Of a stretch of DNA of 64,000 bases, positions 1 to 8,163 are shown in pieces. The first letter of the stretch is position 1, and the number at the start of each line of letters is the position of its first letter. Both the position numbers and the translations under genes were made by a program. The DNA is from Methylobacterium sp. DB0501 (lineage in GTDB: Bacteria; Pseudomonadota; Alphaproteobacteria; Rhizobiales; Beijerinckiaceae): the NCBI RefSeq assembly GCF_011043735.1, contig NZ_JAAKGV010000024.1, positions 53,307-117,306 of the forward strand. The letters are read 5' to 3'. Under the pieces are notes generated by a model. It was not told the DNA's origin, ran no database searches, and was given only the letters and a program-made list of their open reading frames with translations.

Positions 1-583
1 CGAGATAGCCCGCGACGCCGCCCGCGCAGGCCAGGCCCGCCGCCAGCACGGCCCCGGATCCCAGGCCCGTCACGTCCCGGGCGAGATCGGGATGGACCAG
101 CACCGCGACGGCGCCGAGGGCCATCAGGCCGACCGCGACGGTGACGCCGCAGAACAGCACCGCCTTGGCGACGTCCGCGGTGTGAAGGCCCCAGCGGGTG
201 TAGAAGCGGTAGCGGATCGCCCCGCTGCTCAGGCCGGCAAAGCCGATGCTGTGGCCGAGCCCCAGGCTGATGAAGGCCGCGAGCGCGACCCGGGGATAGG
301 GCAGCGGCGTGCCGGCGGCGCGCAGGGCCAGCCAGTCGATGCCGGTGAGGCAGAGGTAGCTCGCGGCGGCGAAGCCCCCGGCGGCGGCAAGCCGCCCGGC
401 CGGCAGCGCCCGCACCGACTGGACGAGCTGATCCAGGCTGTAGCCGGCCAGCGTGCGGTAGAGCAGGTAGCCGCCGAGTGCCACGCTCAGAACGGTGAGG
501 AGGATGGTCCAGAACCGGCGGCGGGCGGATTTCTTCTGCTTGTCGTCGGAGGTCTTGTCCTGAACGGTGTCGGCCTGCGTCAC
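1..583 (-). CDS. YbhN/UPF0104-family integral membrane protein, partial (N-terminal 194 codons)
   Basis: This is the N-terminal part of a polytopic inner-membrane protein of the lysylphosphatidylglycerol-synthase-like/YbhN family; the C-terminus lies beyond the left edge. A charged Lys/Arg-rich cytoplasmic N-terminus of about 22 residues precedes a first hydrophobic segment. More hydrophobic segments follow, with a conserved-looking patch SSGAIRYRFY near residue 114 that I associate with this family. The GTG start at 583 overlaps the stop of the upstream phosphodiesterase-like gene (GTGA), which indicates translational coupling. In E. coli ybhP-ybhO-ybhN a nuclease-like protein also neighbours YbhN, so the pairing is familiar although no cardiolipin synthase is seen here. 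The function is probably membrane lipid-related, but the exact substrate cannot be read from the sequence. Confidence 0.75.
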   Translation of the reverse strand, partial: MTQADTVQDKTSDDKQKKSARRRFWTILLTVLSVALGGYLLYRTLAGYSLDQLVQSVRALPAGRLAAAGGFAAASYLCLTGIDWLALRAAGTPLPYPRVALAAFISLGLGHSIGFAGLSSGAIRYRFYTRWGLHTADVAKAVLFCGVTVAVGLMALGAVAVLVHPDLARDVTGLGSGAVLAAGLACAGGVAGYL

Positions 584-1341
584 GCGGGTTCCTCCCGGGG
601 CACGGAGATGCGGGCGGCCGCAGCCGGCGCGAGGTCGATGTCGGCGACGAGGGGCAGGTGGTCGGAGGCCACGCGGGCGAGCCTGCCGCCGAGCGTGCGC
701 ACCCCCCGCACCGCGACGCCGTGGCTGACGAAGACGTGGTCGATGCGCAGGAGCGGCAGGCGGGCCGGGAAGGTCGGCCGCGTCCAGGCCCGGGATCCCT
801 GCGCGTCCGGGAGCCGGGCGGCGAGGCGGCGGTGGGCGCCCGAGCCCGGCAGGGCGTTGAAGTCGCCGAGCAGCACCACCGGGTCGCGGCAGGCCGGATC
901 GCCGAGGAAATCGGGCCCGAGGAGAGCCTCGGCCTGGGCCCGCCGCTCGCGGCGGCCGAGGCCGAGATGGGTCGTGAGCACCTGCACCTCGGCATCGCCG
1001 GCGGTCACCGCCGCCCAGAGCGCGCCGCGGGGCTCGCACCCGTCCCGGCCCGGCAGGCTTCCCGCCCGCACCAGCCGGGAGGGGAGGGCGGTCAGGATCG
1101 CGTCGCCGTAGAGCTCCTCGCTCACCCGCATCGCCGGGTGGAAGTGGGAGCGCATCCCGAGATGGCCGGCGATCGCCGCCGCCTGGTCGATCCCGCCGCT
1201 GCGGGCGCGCCCGACATCGAGTTCCTGCAGCGCCACCACGTCCGGCCGGCAGGCGGCGATCACCGCGGCGATGCGCTCCGGGGCGAGCCGGCCGTCGGCC
1301 CCGAGGCAGCGGCGCACGTTGTAGGTGAGGACGCGGAGCAA
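580..1341 (-). CDS. Endonuclease/exonuclease/phosphatase family protein (YbhP-like)
   Basis: This is a metal-dependent phosphodiesterase/phosphatase fold protein of about 253 residues. It begins almost directly with LRVLTYNV, the first strand of the fold with the metal-binding Asn. LQELDV follows with the metal-binding Glu, then LLGDFNALP with the catalytic Asp and Asn, and the C-terminal ASDHLPL motif with the Asp-His pair. These four motifs in order make the family assignment firm. No ATG lies in a sensible place. A TTG at 1341 puts the first strand at residue 3; another TTG at 1380 is possible, so the start is uncertain. It overlaps the YbhN-like gene downstream by 4 bases. The substrate (nucleic acid, inositol phosphate or lipid headgroup) is unknown. 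Confidence 0.8.
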   Translation of the reverse strand: MLRVLTYNVRRCLGADGRLAPERIAAVIAACRPDVVALQELDVGRARSGGIDQAAAIAGHLGMRSHFHPAMRVSEELYGDAILTALPSRLVRAGSLPGRDGCEPRGALWAAVTAGDAEVQVLTTHLGLGRRERRAQAEALLGPDFLGDPACRDPVVLLGDFNALPGSGAHRRLAARLPDAQGSRAWTRPTFPARLPLLRIDHVFVSHGVAVRGVRTLGGRLARVASDHLPLVADIDLAPAAAARISVPREEPA

Positions 1342-1520
1342 CCGGAGGAGGCCTTCTGGCGGGTCGTGGACCTCCCTCAACGGCCGAGCCTGCGGGAGGT
1401 TCGGGTGCTCCGGCCACGCTTGATGGGAATCATCAACGTTAGAACCTGAACGGATCAAGCCGGGGTACGTTCTCTCCCGGCGCCTGAGGGATCTGCGGAA
1501 GAATCGGCGGAGGGATCGGG

Positions 1521-1823
1521 ATGTGGGACGGCGGGCGAGGCACGGCGGGGGCGCGAAGGTTCGAGGCCACCGCCTGCGGGGCCGCCGTGCTGAGCGACGC
1601 CTTCGAGGGGCTTGACGCCTTCTCCCGGCCGGGCGACGAAATCCTGCTCGCCCAAACGCCGGAGGCGGTGATGGGCGCCCTCGACCTGAGCGATGCCGCC
1701 TTGCGCCGCATCGCCGAGGCGGGCCGTGCCCGCACGCTCGCCGACCACACCGCGGACCGTTAGGCGGCCGAGCTGGAGGCGCTTCTCGAGTGCGCCCGGA
1801 CACCTGTCGCGATGGAGGCGTGA
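1521..1823 (+). pseudogene. C-terminal remnant of a CgeB-like glycosyltransferase, with internal TAG
   Basis: The reading frame encodes RRFEATACGAAVLSD and then a stretch ending in a PGDEILLA-type motif, the nucleotide-sugar-binding C-terminal region of CgeB-like (GT-B fold) glycosyltransferases. The N-terminal two thirds are missing: an in-frame stop lies at 1485-1487 and nothing glycosyltransferase-like precedes it. The frame is also broken by TAG at 1761-1763. After that codon the same frame continues plausibly (AAELEALLE) to a TGA at 1821-1823, six bases before the start of the next gene. So the gene lost its 5' part and later, or earlier, acquired an amber codon. It belonged with the nucleotidyltransferase behind it. 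Confidence 0.65.
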
Positions 1824-1829
1824 GACCGT

Positions 1830-2621
1830 ATGTGGGGCATCGTTCCGGCCGCCGGGCGCGGCAGCCGCATCTAGCCGCTCGCCTTCTCCAAGGAGCTGCT
1901 GCCGGTCGGCAGCCGCCTGCGCGACGGGGTCGAGCGCCCCTGCGCGGTGAGCGAGTACGTCGTCGAGCGGATGATCCGCGGCGGGGCCGACAAGATCTGT
2001 TTCGTGATCGCCCCGGGCAAGTCCGACATCGTCGAGTATTACGGCTCCGGCTACGGCCCGGCGCCGATCGCCTACGTGGTGCAGCCGCGCCCCGAGGGCC
2101 TGTGCGACGCGCTGTTCCGTGCCCTGCCGCTGATCGCCCCCGACGAGCCGGTGCTGGTCGGCCTGCCCGACACGGTGTGGTTCCCGGATGACGGGCTGAC
2201 GCGGCTGCCAGCGGACGGCCTGTCGTTCCTGCTCTTCCCGGTCGAGCGGCCGGAGCTGTTCGACGCCGTGGTGCTCGACGGCGATGCCGTGCGGGAGATC
2301 CAGGTGAAGCGGGCGGACGCCGCCTCGTCCTGGGTCTGGGGGGCGTTCAAGCTCACCGGCCGCATCCTCGCCGAGCTCTACGCCCTGTGGCGGGAGCGCC
2401 AGTGCCGCGACGAGTATATCGGCACCCTCGTCAATGCCTGGCTCGCGGCGGGCGGCCGTGCGGTCGGCGTGCGCGCCGGCACCGCCTACGTCGATACCGG
2501 CACGCTCCACGGCTACCGCGCCGCGATGGCCTTGCTCGGGGCGGCGGATGCCGGGGAGGAGACCGGGCGGCGGCTGTCCCTCGGCCACCCGAAGGGCGAC
2601 GAGGCGCGGCCGGGCCCGTGA
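1830..2621 (+). pseudogene. Sugar-phosphate nucleotidyltransferase (RmlA-like) with in-frame amber codon 15
   Basis: The frame starts with MWGIVPAAGRGSRI, the glycine-rich nucleotide-binding loop of sugar-1-phosphate nucleotidyltransferases. It hits TAG at 1872-1874 and continues directly with PLAFSKELLPVG, the conserved substrate loop of the same family. Family members carry Gln at the interrupted position, so a single C-to-T change (CAG to TAG) explains the stop. The remaining frame (ERMIRGGADKICFVI, VQPRPEGLCDALF, VLVGLPDT, YVDTGTLHGYR) is intact to TGA at 2619-2621, about 264 codons in all. The enzyme would have made NDP-sugars for an envelope polysaccharide. Restart at GTG 1947 would lack the nucleotide loop and should be inactive. 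It is listed as a pseudogene; readthrough cannot be excluded. Confidence 0.75.
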
Positions 2622-2788
2622 GGCCGCGCACCCTCCCGGGCGTCGCCTATCCGTTCGCCGCGGTGAGCCCGGACGCGGTCGGCGCCCTCGATCCGGAGGC
2701 CTGCCGGGCCGCCGCGCGCGAGCGCTTCTCGGCCACCCGCATGGCCGCGGCCGATCTCGCGCGCTACCGCGAGATCCTGGCACGGTGA
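2618..2788 (+). pseudogene. C-terminal tail remnant of a GT4-type glycosyltransferase
   Basis: A 56-residue frame begins at a GTG that overlaps the stop of the nucleotidyltransferase. It reads LPGVAYPFAAVSPDAVGALD followed by ACRAAARERFSATRM and ends in ARYREIL. The RERFS..RM...YREIL pattern is the typical last helix region of family 4 glycosyltransferases. Everything upstream of that tail is absent, so a deletion joined the end of the nucleotidyltransferase to this tail. It is too short to be an enzyme. With the two preceding remnants it marks an eroded polysaccharide-synthesis cluster. Confidence 0.5.
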
Positions 2789-2826
2789 TGCGAAGTCCGG
2801 AGGTTTCCTTCCGGACTTCGCATCAC
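2785..2826. repeat. 17-bp perfect hairpin with GTGAT/ATCAC ends
   Basis: Two 17-base arms, starting GTGATGCGAAG and ending CTTCGCATCAC, flank an 8-base loop GGTTTCCT. It overlaps the stop codon of the glycosyltransferase tail. There is no T-run, so it is not a classical intrinsic terminator. A second hairpin with the same GTGAT/ATCAC ends occurs at 31532-31570, which suggests a dispersed palindrome family. Confidence 0.75.
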
Positions 2827-2889
2827 GGGCCCGCGCGGCGCCCGAGCGAAGCCGATTTCCGCGTCGCGAAGCGATCAGTCGGAGACCGT

Positions 2890-3015
2890 ATGAAACAGCC
2901 CCGTCCCGGCCATCCGGTGTCGCGCGTCGCAGACCCCCATCCCGCGGATCGGGTTGCCGATTCGCCATCGGCCCGGCCTGGCCGGGCGCGGATCATCCAA
3001 ATGGATTATGCTTGA
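2890..3015 (+). CDS. Possible 41-residue protein, unrecognised
   Basis: A short frame with a GGAG ribosome-binding site at 2881-2884 precedes an ATG at 2890 and ends in TGA. The product starts MKQPRPGHPVSRV, is rich in Pro, Arg and Asp, and shows no signal peptide, membrane segment or domain I know. It lies between the hairpin and the AT-rich gap. It may be a chance frame in repeat-derived DNA. Confidence 0.2.
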   Translation: MKQPRPGHPVSRVADPHPADRVADSPSARPGRARIIQMDYA

Positions 3016-3245
3016 TCTGCGGCCAGATAATTCGCTGTATTTCCTGCGTGACCGTAACGCATGACCGTTATATGGTCCTGCGTAACTGTGGGTTTGGTAT
3101 TGTAAATCATATAAATCGTGATATATTCGGCCGCATGGATCGACGTAACATGATCGTACCGCTCATTTTTTGTTGATATAATCAGTAATTCACGATATAA
3201 TCATCAAATACGCATATATCATCGTAAGTTACAGTATATCTTGAG
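3010..3245. other. AT-rich non-coding island upstream of the haloperoxidase gene
   Basis: About 235 bases are strikingly AT-rich against a window that is otherwise near 70% GC. They contain many short TATA/ATAT stretches (for example around 3115-3135 and 3175-3240) and no credible frame on either strand. It could be the promoter region of the haloperoxidase gene, a scar of foreign DNA or an H-NS-like target. No promoter elements can be named with confidence. Confidence 0.6.
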
Positions 3246-3428
3246 AAATACGCCGCCGGATCGCGTGCATGGTCGGCTCGCGCAGCGGCGGCGCTCCGTC
3301 GGACAAACGAAACGGCCGGCCCGGACGATCGACTCGTCGTCCGGCCCGGATGCCGACCGGTGCTGTTCCAGCGATGCCGCGACCTCGACCGGCGAACCGG
3401 TCGTCGATCGGGCACAGGGAGGTACACC

Positions 3429-4868
3429 ATGATCGACCCCGCGCTCTTCTGGAACGACGTCGCGATCGAGGTGGCGCGCCGCGACTTCGATCCGTTCCCG
3501 GGCCCGAGCGGATCGCTGATGATCATGCCGGAGCAGGGCGGGCCGACGCGCACGTCACGGGCGCTCGCGATGGTCCATCTCGCGATGTACGAGGCGTTCG
3601 CCCTCTCCGAGCCGGCGCCGCCCAGCCTCACCCCCTACGGCCTGGCCGTCGCGCCGGCCCGCGGAGCCTGGGCGACCGCGGCGATCGGCGGGGCCGCTTC
3701 GCGCGCCCTGCGCGACCTGTATCCACGCCAGGCCCCGTTCGTCTCCGAGCGGTTCGCCAACTTCGCCGGCATGTTGCTCGCATCCGGCACGGCTTTGGGC
3801 GACGTGAGCCGTGGGCAGCAATTCGGCGAGCAGGTCTTCTCCGCCCTGGCAGCCCTCCGGCAGGGCGACGCCGCGATCGTCTCGCAGCCGGACGACAAGA
3901 ATTTCACTCTCCTCGACGGCCGGCACCAGCCCGATCCCTACGCGAGCGACCAGGGCCGCCTGAACCCGCTCTGGGGCCAGCTGCCGGCCTTCTGCAGGGA
4001 GGCGGTGATGCTGGGCGGGGCCGCCGCCCACTACGATCACCGCGACTACCTCGATCCGCCGCCCGACCATGATCCGGGCAACCCGGCCCAGGGCTACCAG
4101 CAGGATTTCGACGAGGTCAAACAGCTCGGCGCCGCGGGTTCGACGACGCGCACCGTCGACCAGCACCTCATCGGCACGTTCTGGGCGTATGACGGCGCCT
4201 GGCGCATCGGAACGCCGCCGCGCCTCTACAACCAATGCGCACGCGCGGTGATCGCCGCCCTGCCCGGTGCGGGAGCGACACTGACGACGCCCCAATCGCT
4301 GCGGCTGCTCGCGCTGATCAACATGGGCATGGCGGATGCCGGCATTATCGCGTGGCAGGCGAAGTACCATTACGACCTGTGGCGCCCGGTCGTCGGGATC
4401 CGCCAGCAGGATGACGGCCTGGGCTACGACGGCGGCGCCCTGGCGGCGGTCACGGCCAGCGATCCGTTCTGGAAGCCGCTCGGCATGCCGCGCACGAATC
4501 AGACCGGCATGTTCACCCGGACGCCGAACTTCCCGGCCTATCCCTCCGGTCACGCCTCGTTCGGTACGACCTGCTTCGAGATCCTGCGGCGCTTCCTGAA
4601 GGGCAGGGTCGACACCGGCACACTGTCCTTCACGGTGATGTCCGAGGAGTTCGACGGCAAGAACGTCGACCCCGACGGATCGGTGCGGTCCGTCCACCAC
4701 CGCAGGCTGACGCTGGCGCAGGCCGTCCGGGAGAACATCGAGTCCCGCATCTTCCTCGGCGTGCACTGGCGGTTCGACGGCGAAGGCCCGGGGACGACGC
4801 ATGGCTGGGGCGGCGACGCCATCGGCCGGAAGCTCGCACGGCGCATCTACAAGCGCTGCCTCGTCTAG
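3429..4868 (+). CDS. Vanadium-dependent haloperoxidase / PAP2-superfamily protein
   Basis: The 479-residue product has the complete vanadate/phosphate pocket of the vanadium haloperoxidase-acid phosphatase superfamily. Lys312 and Arg319 sit in KYHYDLWRP, Ser373-Gly374-His375 in YPSGHASFG, and Arg440 and His446 in RIFLGVHWRF. Such enzymes oxidise halides with hydrogen peroxide or act as phosphatases; the sequence alone does not decide. No signal peptide is visible, so a cytoplasmic location is likely unless exported otherwise. The start at 3429 is chosen because GGGAGGT lies seven bases upstream; a longer in-frame start at 3360 lacks such a site and adds low-complexity residues. It is monocistronic, with a convergent SDR gene downstream. 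Confidence 0.9.
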   Translation: MIDPALFWNDVAIEVARRDFDPFPGPSGSLMIMPEQGGPTRTSRALAMVHLAMYEAFALSEPAPPSLTPYGLAVAPARGAWATAAIGGAASRALRDLYPRQAPFVSERFANFAGMLLASGTALGDVSRGQQFGEQVFSALAALRQGDAAIVSQPDDKNFTLLDGRHQPDPYASDQGRLNPLWGQLPAFCREAVMLGGAAAHYDHRDYLDPPPDHDPGNPAQGYQQDFDEVKQLGAAGSTTRTVDQHLIGTFWAYDGAWRIGTPPRLYNQCARAVIAALPGAGATLTTPQSLRLLALINMGMADAGIIAWQAKYHYDLWRPVVGIRQQDDGLGYDGGALAAVTASDPFWKPLGMPRTNQTGMFTRTPNFPAYPSGHASFGTTCFEILRRFLKGRVDTGTLSFTVMSEEFDGKNVDPDGSVRSVHHRRLTLAQAVRENIESRIFLGVHWRFDGEGPGTTHGWGGDAIGRKLARRIYKRCLV

Positions 4869-4961
4869 GTAGGCTTCGCAGGAGAGCGCACCGGATTCGC
4901 GGCACAAATCGCGCTGAGACAAGAGCCGAAGCGGACCCGGGCCGGGAGGTTCCCCGGGGCT

Positions 4962-4996
4962 GCCGCGACCGGCCGCGACGCGGAGCCGGTCGCGGC
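4962..4996. terminator. Candidate bidirectional hairpin terminator
   Basis: A 12-bp perfect stem (GCCGCGACCGGC and its complement) with an 11-base loop lies between the convergent haloperoxidase and SDR genes. No T-run follows on either strand, so efficiency is uncertain; location and stem strength support a shared terminator. Confidence 0.4.
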
Positions 4997-5006
4997 GACG
5001 GCGCCG

Positions 5007-5801
5007 TCAGGCGATAGTCGGCACGATGCCGCCCTCGACCCTGAGGCTCGCCCCGTTGGTCGCCGCCGCGAGCGGGCTCGCGAGATAGGCCACCAGGCCG
5101 GCGATCTCCTCGGGCTCGATCATCCGGGCGAGCAGCGAGAGCGGGCGGTGGACCCGGAAGAACTCCGCTTCCAGCTCGGGCGCCGGCGCGTCCGGGTCGG
5201 AGGCGACGCTCCTGAGGAAATCGACGATGCCCTCCGAGCGGGTTGGGCCGGGCAGCACGGAATTCACCGTCACGCCGGTTCCGCGGGTGCGTTGCGCCAG
5301 GCCCCGGGCGATGGTGAGTTGCGCGGTCTTCGACACCGCGTAGTGCAGCATGTCGGGCGGCGGCACGAGGCCGGATTCGCTCGATACGAACACGATCCGC
5401 CCGGTCTTGCGCGCCAGCATGCCGGGAAAATAGGCCTGGGCGAGGCGTGCGCCCGAGACCACGTTGACCTCGAACAGGCGGTGCCAGTCGGCGTCGGCGA
5501 TCTCCTCGAAGGCCTTCGATTCGTAGATGCCGAGGTTGTTGACCAGGATGTCGACCGTCGGCACCGCCGCGACCAGGGCCGTCGCCCCCTCGGCGGTCGC
5601 CGGGTCGGCCAGCACCGTGCGCGGCGGCCGCGCCCCGGGCTCGGCCGCGATCGCGTCCGCGGCCGCGTCGAGCTTCGCCCGGTTGCGCCCGGGCAGCACC
5701 ACCTCGGCGCCCTCGGCCGCGAGGCGGCGGGCGATGGCGAGGCCGATGCCCGCGGTGGCGCCGGTGACGAGGGCGGTCTTGCCGCCGATCTGAAGGTCCA
5801 T
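5007..5801 (-). CDS. SDR-family oxidoreductase
   Basis: A 264-residue classical short-chain dehydrogenase/reductase. The cofactor-binding TGATAGIG spans residues 13-20, and NNLG (usually NNAG) residues 88-91. The catalytic Ser is at 140/141 in FVSSESG and the Tyr154-x3-Lys158 pair is in YAVSK. The C-terminal LRVEGG is also typical. It probably reduces or oxidises a small carbonyl/alcohol with NAD(P)(H); the substrate is not readable. The ATG at 5801 starts the fold without an extra leader. It is transcribed away from an adjacent LysR gene, a layout in which the regulator commonly controls the oxidoreductase. Confidence 0.9.
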   Translation of the reverse strand: MDLQIGGKTALVTGATAGIGLAIARRLAAEGAEVVLPGRNRAKLDAAADAIAAEPGARPPRTVLADPATAEGATALVAAVPTVDILVNNLGIYESKAFEEIADADWHRLFEVNVVSGARLAQAYFPGMLARKTGRIVFVSSESGLVPPPDMLHYAVSKTAQLTIARGLAQRTRGTGVTVNSVLPGPTRSEGIVDFLRSVASDPDAPAPELEAEFFRVHRPLSLLARMIEPEEIAGLVAYLASPLAAATNGASLRVEGGIVPTIA

Positions 5802-5868
5802 GGCCGGTCTCCATCTGTGGAGGCCCCGAGATGAGGGGGCCGGCGATTGATGACCAGCGCGCGTGCCG

Positions 5869-5883
5869 GCACGATGATCGTGC
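5869..5883. promoter_or_regulatory. Candidate operator GCACGAT-G-ATCGTGC
   Basis: A perfect 7+1+7 inverted repeat lies in the 106-base space between the divergent SDR and LysR genes, 25 bases before the LysR ATG. Its position suits autoregulation by the LysR protein. It does not match the T-N11-A form exactly, so the assignment is tentative. Confidence 0.4.
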
Positions 5884-5907
5884 ATCGGACGCAACAATGG
5901 ACGCGCC

Positions 5908-6804
5908 ATGGACAACCGGCTGGGCGAGATGGAGGCCTTCGTGCAGGTCGCGCGCCGCGGCAGCTTCGCGTCCGCCGCCAAGGCGTTGCGGCGGACACCC
6001 TCGGCGGTGAGCCGGGCGGTGGCGCGGCTGGAGGCGCGCCTCGGTGTCGGGCTGATCCGGCGCACCACCCGGGCGATGACCCTGACGCCGGAGGGCGAAA
6101 CGTACCTCGCCCGGGCGAGCGAGCTGATCGCCGAGTTCGACGCCATCGAGGACGGGTTCGGCCGCGACGCGGCCCAGCCGAGCGGGCTGCTCAGGGTCAA
6201 CGCCTCGGTGCCGTTCGGGATGAGGCTGATCCTGCCGGTGCTGCCGCGCTTCCTCGCCGAGCAGCCGCGGATGCGGGTCGACCTCGCGCTCACCGACGAC
6301 GTGGTCGATCTCGTCGAGGCCCGCGCCGACGTGGCGATCCGCATCGGGCCCTTGCGCGACACGAGCCTGCGGGCGAAGCGGCTGGGCCGCAGCCGCCTCG
6401 CGGTGGTGGCGGCCCCGGCCTATCTCGCGCGGTGCGGCATGCCGGCCCATCCGGACGCGCTGCCTGAGCACAACTGCCTCAACTTCAGCTTCCGCCGCTC
6501 CCTCGACACCTGGCCGTTCCTGATCGACGGGGCGGTGGTGCAGCGGCCGGTCCACGGCACCTTCTTCGGCAATTCCGGCGAGGTGGTGCGGATGATGGCG
6601 CTCGGCGGCGCCGGCCTCGCCCGGCTCGCCCGCTTCCACGTCGAGGAGGACATCGCCGCCGGCCGCCTCGTGCCGGTCCTGGAGGCGTTCAGCCCCGGCG
6701 ACACCGAGGACATCCACGCCCTCTATGCCGGAAGCGAGCGGCTCTCGTCCCGCATCCGCTGCTTCGTCGATTTCCTCGCGGCCCATGCGGCGGTGACGGC
6801 GTGA
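5908..6804 (+). CDS. LysR-family transcriptional regulator
   Basis: A 298-residue LysR-type regulator. The N-terminal winged helix-turn-helix (about residues 5-65: MEAFVQVARRGSFASAA, SAVSRAVARLE) is followed by a periplasmic-binding-protein-like effector domain with the ADVAIRIG motif near residue 145. This subgroup (CrgA/DsdC-like) often regulates a divergent SDR or oxidoreductase, which fits the gene at 5007-5801. The ATG at 5908 starts directly with the HTH. The effector is unknown. Confidence 0.9.
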   Translation: MDNRLGEMEAFVQVARRGSFASAAKALRRTPSAVSRAVARLEARLGVGLIRRTTRAMTLTPEGETYLARASELIAEFDAIEDGFGRDAAQPSGLLRVNASVPFGMRLILPVLPRFLAEQPRMRVDLALTDDVVDLVEARADVAIRIGPLRDTSLRAKRLGRSRLAVVAAPAYLARCGMPAHPDALPEHNCLNFSFRRSLDTWPFLIDGAVVQRPVHGTFFGNSGEVVRMMALGGAGLARLARFHVEEDIAAGRLVPVLEAFSPGDTEDIHALYAGSERLSSRIRCFVDFLAAHAAVTA

Positions 6805-7123
6805 GGCCGTCCCGCGCCCCTGAGGGACGCACGGTCAAGAAAAAGGGACGCCGAATCGTGGAGGCGGCGGCCGGGCTCGGGCACGATGCGCGCCCTGCCG
6901 GAGCGCGCCGCGCCCGGCCATCGCGGAGTGGTGGTGTCCATGTCGTCCTGGTTCTCGCGGCTCGTCGCCGCTCTCCTCGGCCCGGGGCCGCGCCCGCGGC
7001 CCGGGTCCGGCGCTTGGATCCTGCTCGGCGAGGGGCGCGGCGTCTCCTGGTGCCGGGACGAGGCGGCAAGTCCGACAATCGCAAGTCCGACAATCACAAG
7101 CCCTGCGATCACGAGCCCCGCGC
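6805..7123. other. Gene-free stretch between two regulators
   Basis: Between the LysR stop and the end of the convergent GcvA-like gene I see no frame with a recognisable product. A plus-strand frame at 6886-7155 (89 residues) has no ribosome-binding site and its tail is simply the translated 15-base repeat at 7066-7125. Confidence 0.5.
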
Positions 7124-7125
7124 TC
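7066..7125. repeat. Four degenerate 15-base tandem repeats
   Basis: Two identical copies of GCAAGTCCGACAATC (7066-7095) are followed by two decayed copies (7096-7125, ACAAGCCCTGCGATC and ACGAGCCCCGCGCTC). The unit length is a multiple of three. The last bases touch the 3' end of the GcvA-like gene. It looks like a local slippage product. Confidence 0.8.
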
Positions 7126-8050
7126 AGCGGTGCCACTCCGCCGCCCGCGCGGTGATCCATTCCCGGAAATGCGCCACCTTCGGGGCGTCGGTCTCGGTCG
7201 GGGTGACGAGGAAGAAGCTGTAGGGGCTCGCCACCTCGTCCGGGAACGGCCGCACCAGCCCGGTGCCCGAGACGAGATCGCCCCCGAGCACCCGCGTGGC
7301 GAGGCCGACCCCGCCGCCGGCGGTGGCGCATTGCAGCACCATGAAGGTGTGGGTGAAGCGGGGTCCGCGCGAGGCATCGACCCCGCTGACGCCCGCCGCG
7401 GCGAGCCATTGCGGCCAGTCCACCGACTCGATGTCGATCGGGTCATCGTCGTGGAGCAGGGTGTGGCGGGCGAGGTCCTGGGGGGAGCGCAAGGGCGGAT
7501 CGCCGTCGCGCAGGCGCGGGCTGCAGACCGGGAAGACGACGTCGTGCATCAGCAGGTCGGAGCGCAGGCCCGGATAGCGCCCGCGCCCGTGCCGGATCGC
7601 CAGGTCCGCGTCGTCGCGGGAGAAATCGACCAGCCGGTTGTTGGCGACGACCCGCACGTCGAGATCGGGATGCTGCGCACGAAAGCTGCCCATGCGTGGG
7701 ATCAGCCACAGGCTGGCGAAGGAATGCGTGGTGCTGATCGTCAGCACGTGGTCCTGGCCCTGGCGCCGCAGCCGGGCGGTGGCCTCGGCGAGCTGGTCCA
7801 GCACCTCGCCGGCCGAGGCCGCGAAGCGCTGGCCCGCCGGCGTCAGGGCGACGCCCCGGCTCGGCAGGCGGCGGAACAGCGCGACGCCGAACCAGCCCTC
7901 CAGGATCTTCACCTGCTGCGCCACCGCGCCGGCGCTGACGCCCAGCTCGTCCCCGGCCTCGTGGAAGGTGGCGTGGCGCGACGCCGCCTCGAACGCCCGC
8001 ACGGCGTTGAGCGGGGGCAGGCGGCGGCGGGGATCCCGGTCGAGAGCCAT
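7124..8050 (-). CDS. LysR-family regulator, GcvA-like
   Basis: A 308-residue LysR-type regulator of the GcvA branch. The opening LPPLNAVRAFEAASRHATFHEAGDEL and the HTH SAGAVAQQVKILE are characteristic, followed by RLPSRGVALTPAG. The effector domain includes ADLAIRHGRGRYPGL, the usual GcvA-type motif. Targets cannot be deduced: the divergent neighbour is a small DUF1127 gene 113 bases away. The ATG at 8050 is a good match to family N-termini (short charged leader, then the RLPPLNA motif). Confidence 0.9.
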   Translation of the reverse strand: MALDRDPRRRLPPLNAVRAFEAASRHATFHEAGDELGVSAGAVAQQVKILEGWFGVALFRRLPSRGVALTPAGQRFAASAGEVLDQLAEATARLRRQGQDHVLTISTTHSFASLWLIPRMGSFRAQHPDLDVRVVANNRLVDFSRDDADLAIRHGRGRYPGLRSDLLMHDVVFPVCSPRLRDGDPPLRSPQDLARHTLLHDDDPIDIESVDWPQWLAAAGVSGVDASRGPRFTHTFMVLQCATAGGGVGLATRVLGGDLVSGTGLVRPFPDEVASPYSFFLVTPTETDAPKVAHFREWITARAAEWHR

Positions 8051-8163
8051 GGCGTGACTCAGATTTGCTGCGGCGAAGGACGAATCGTTCTGGTTTGCCC
8101 GCGAGGCGCCGGAAAGGCAATCTCCCGCTTGTCACGACCTGCCTGACCGACCCGGAGAGAGCC

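Noticed and set aside
92..1111. Long plus-strand frames opposite the YbhN and phosphodiesterase genes
   Set aside because: Arg/Ala/Gly-rich translations with no motifs, antisense to genes with clear family signatures; typical of GC-rich DNA.
6886..7155. An 89-residue plus-strand frame between regulators
   Set aside because: No ribosome-binding site, and its tail is only the translated 15-base tandem repeat.
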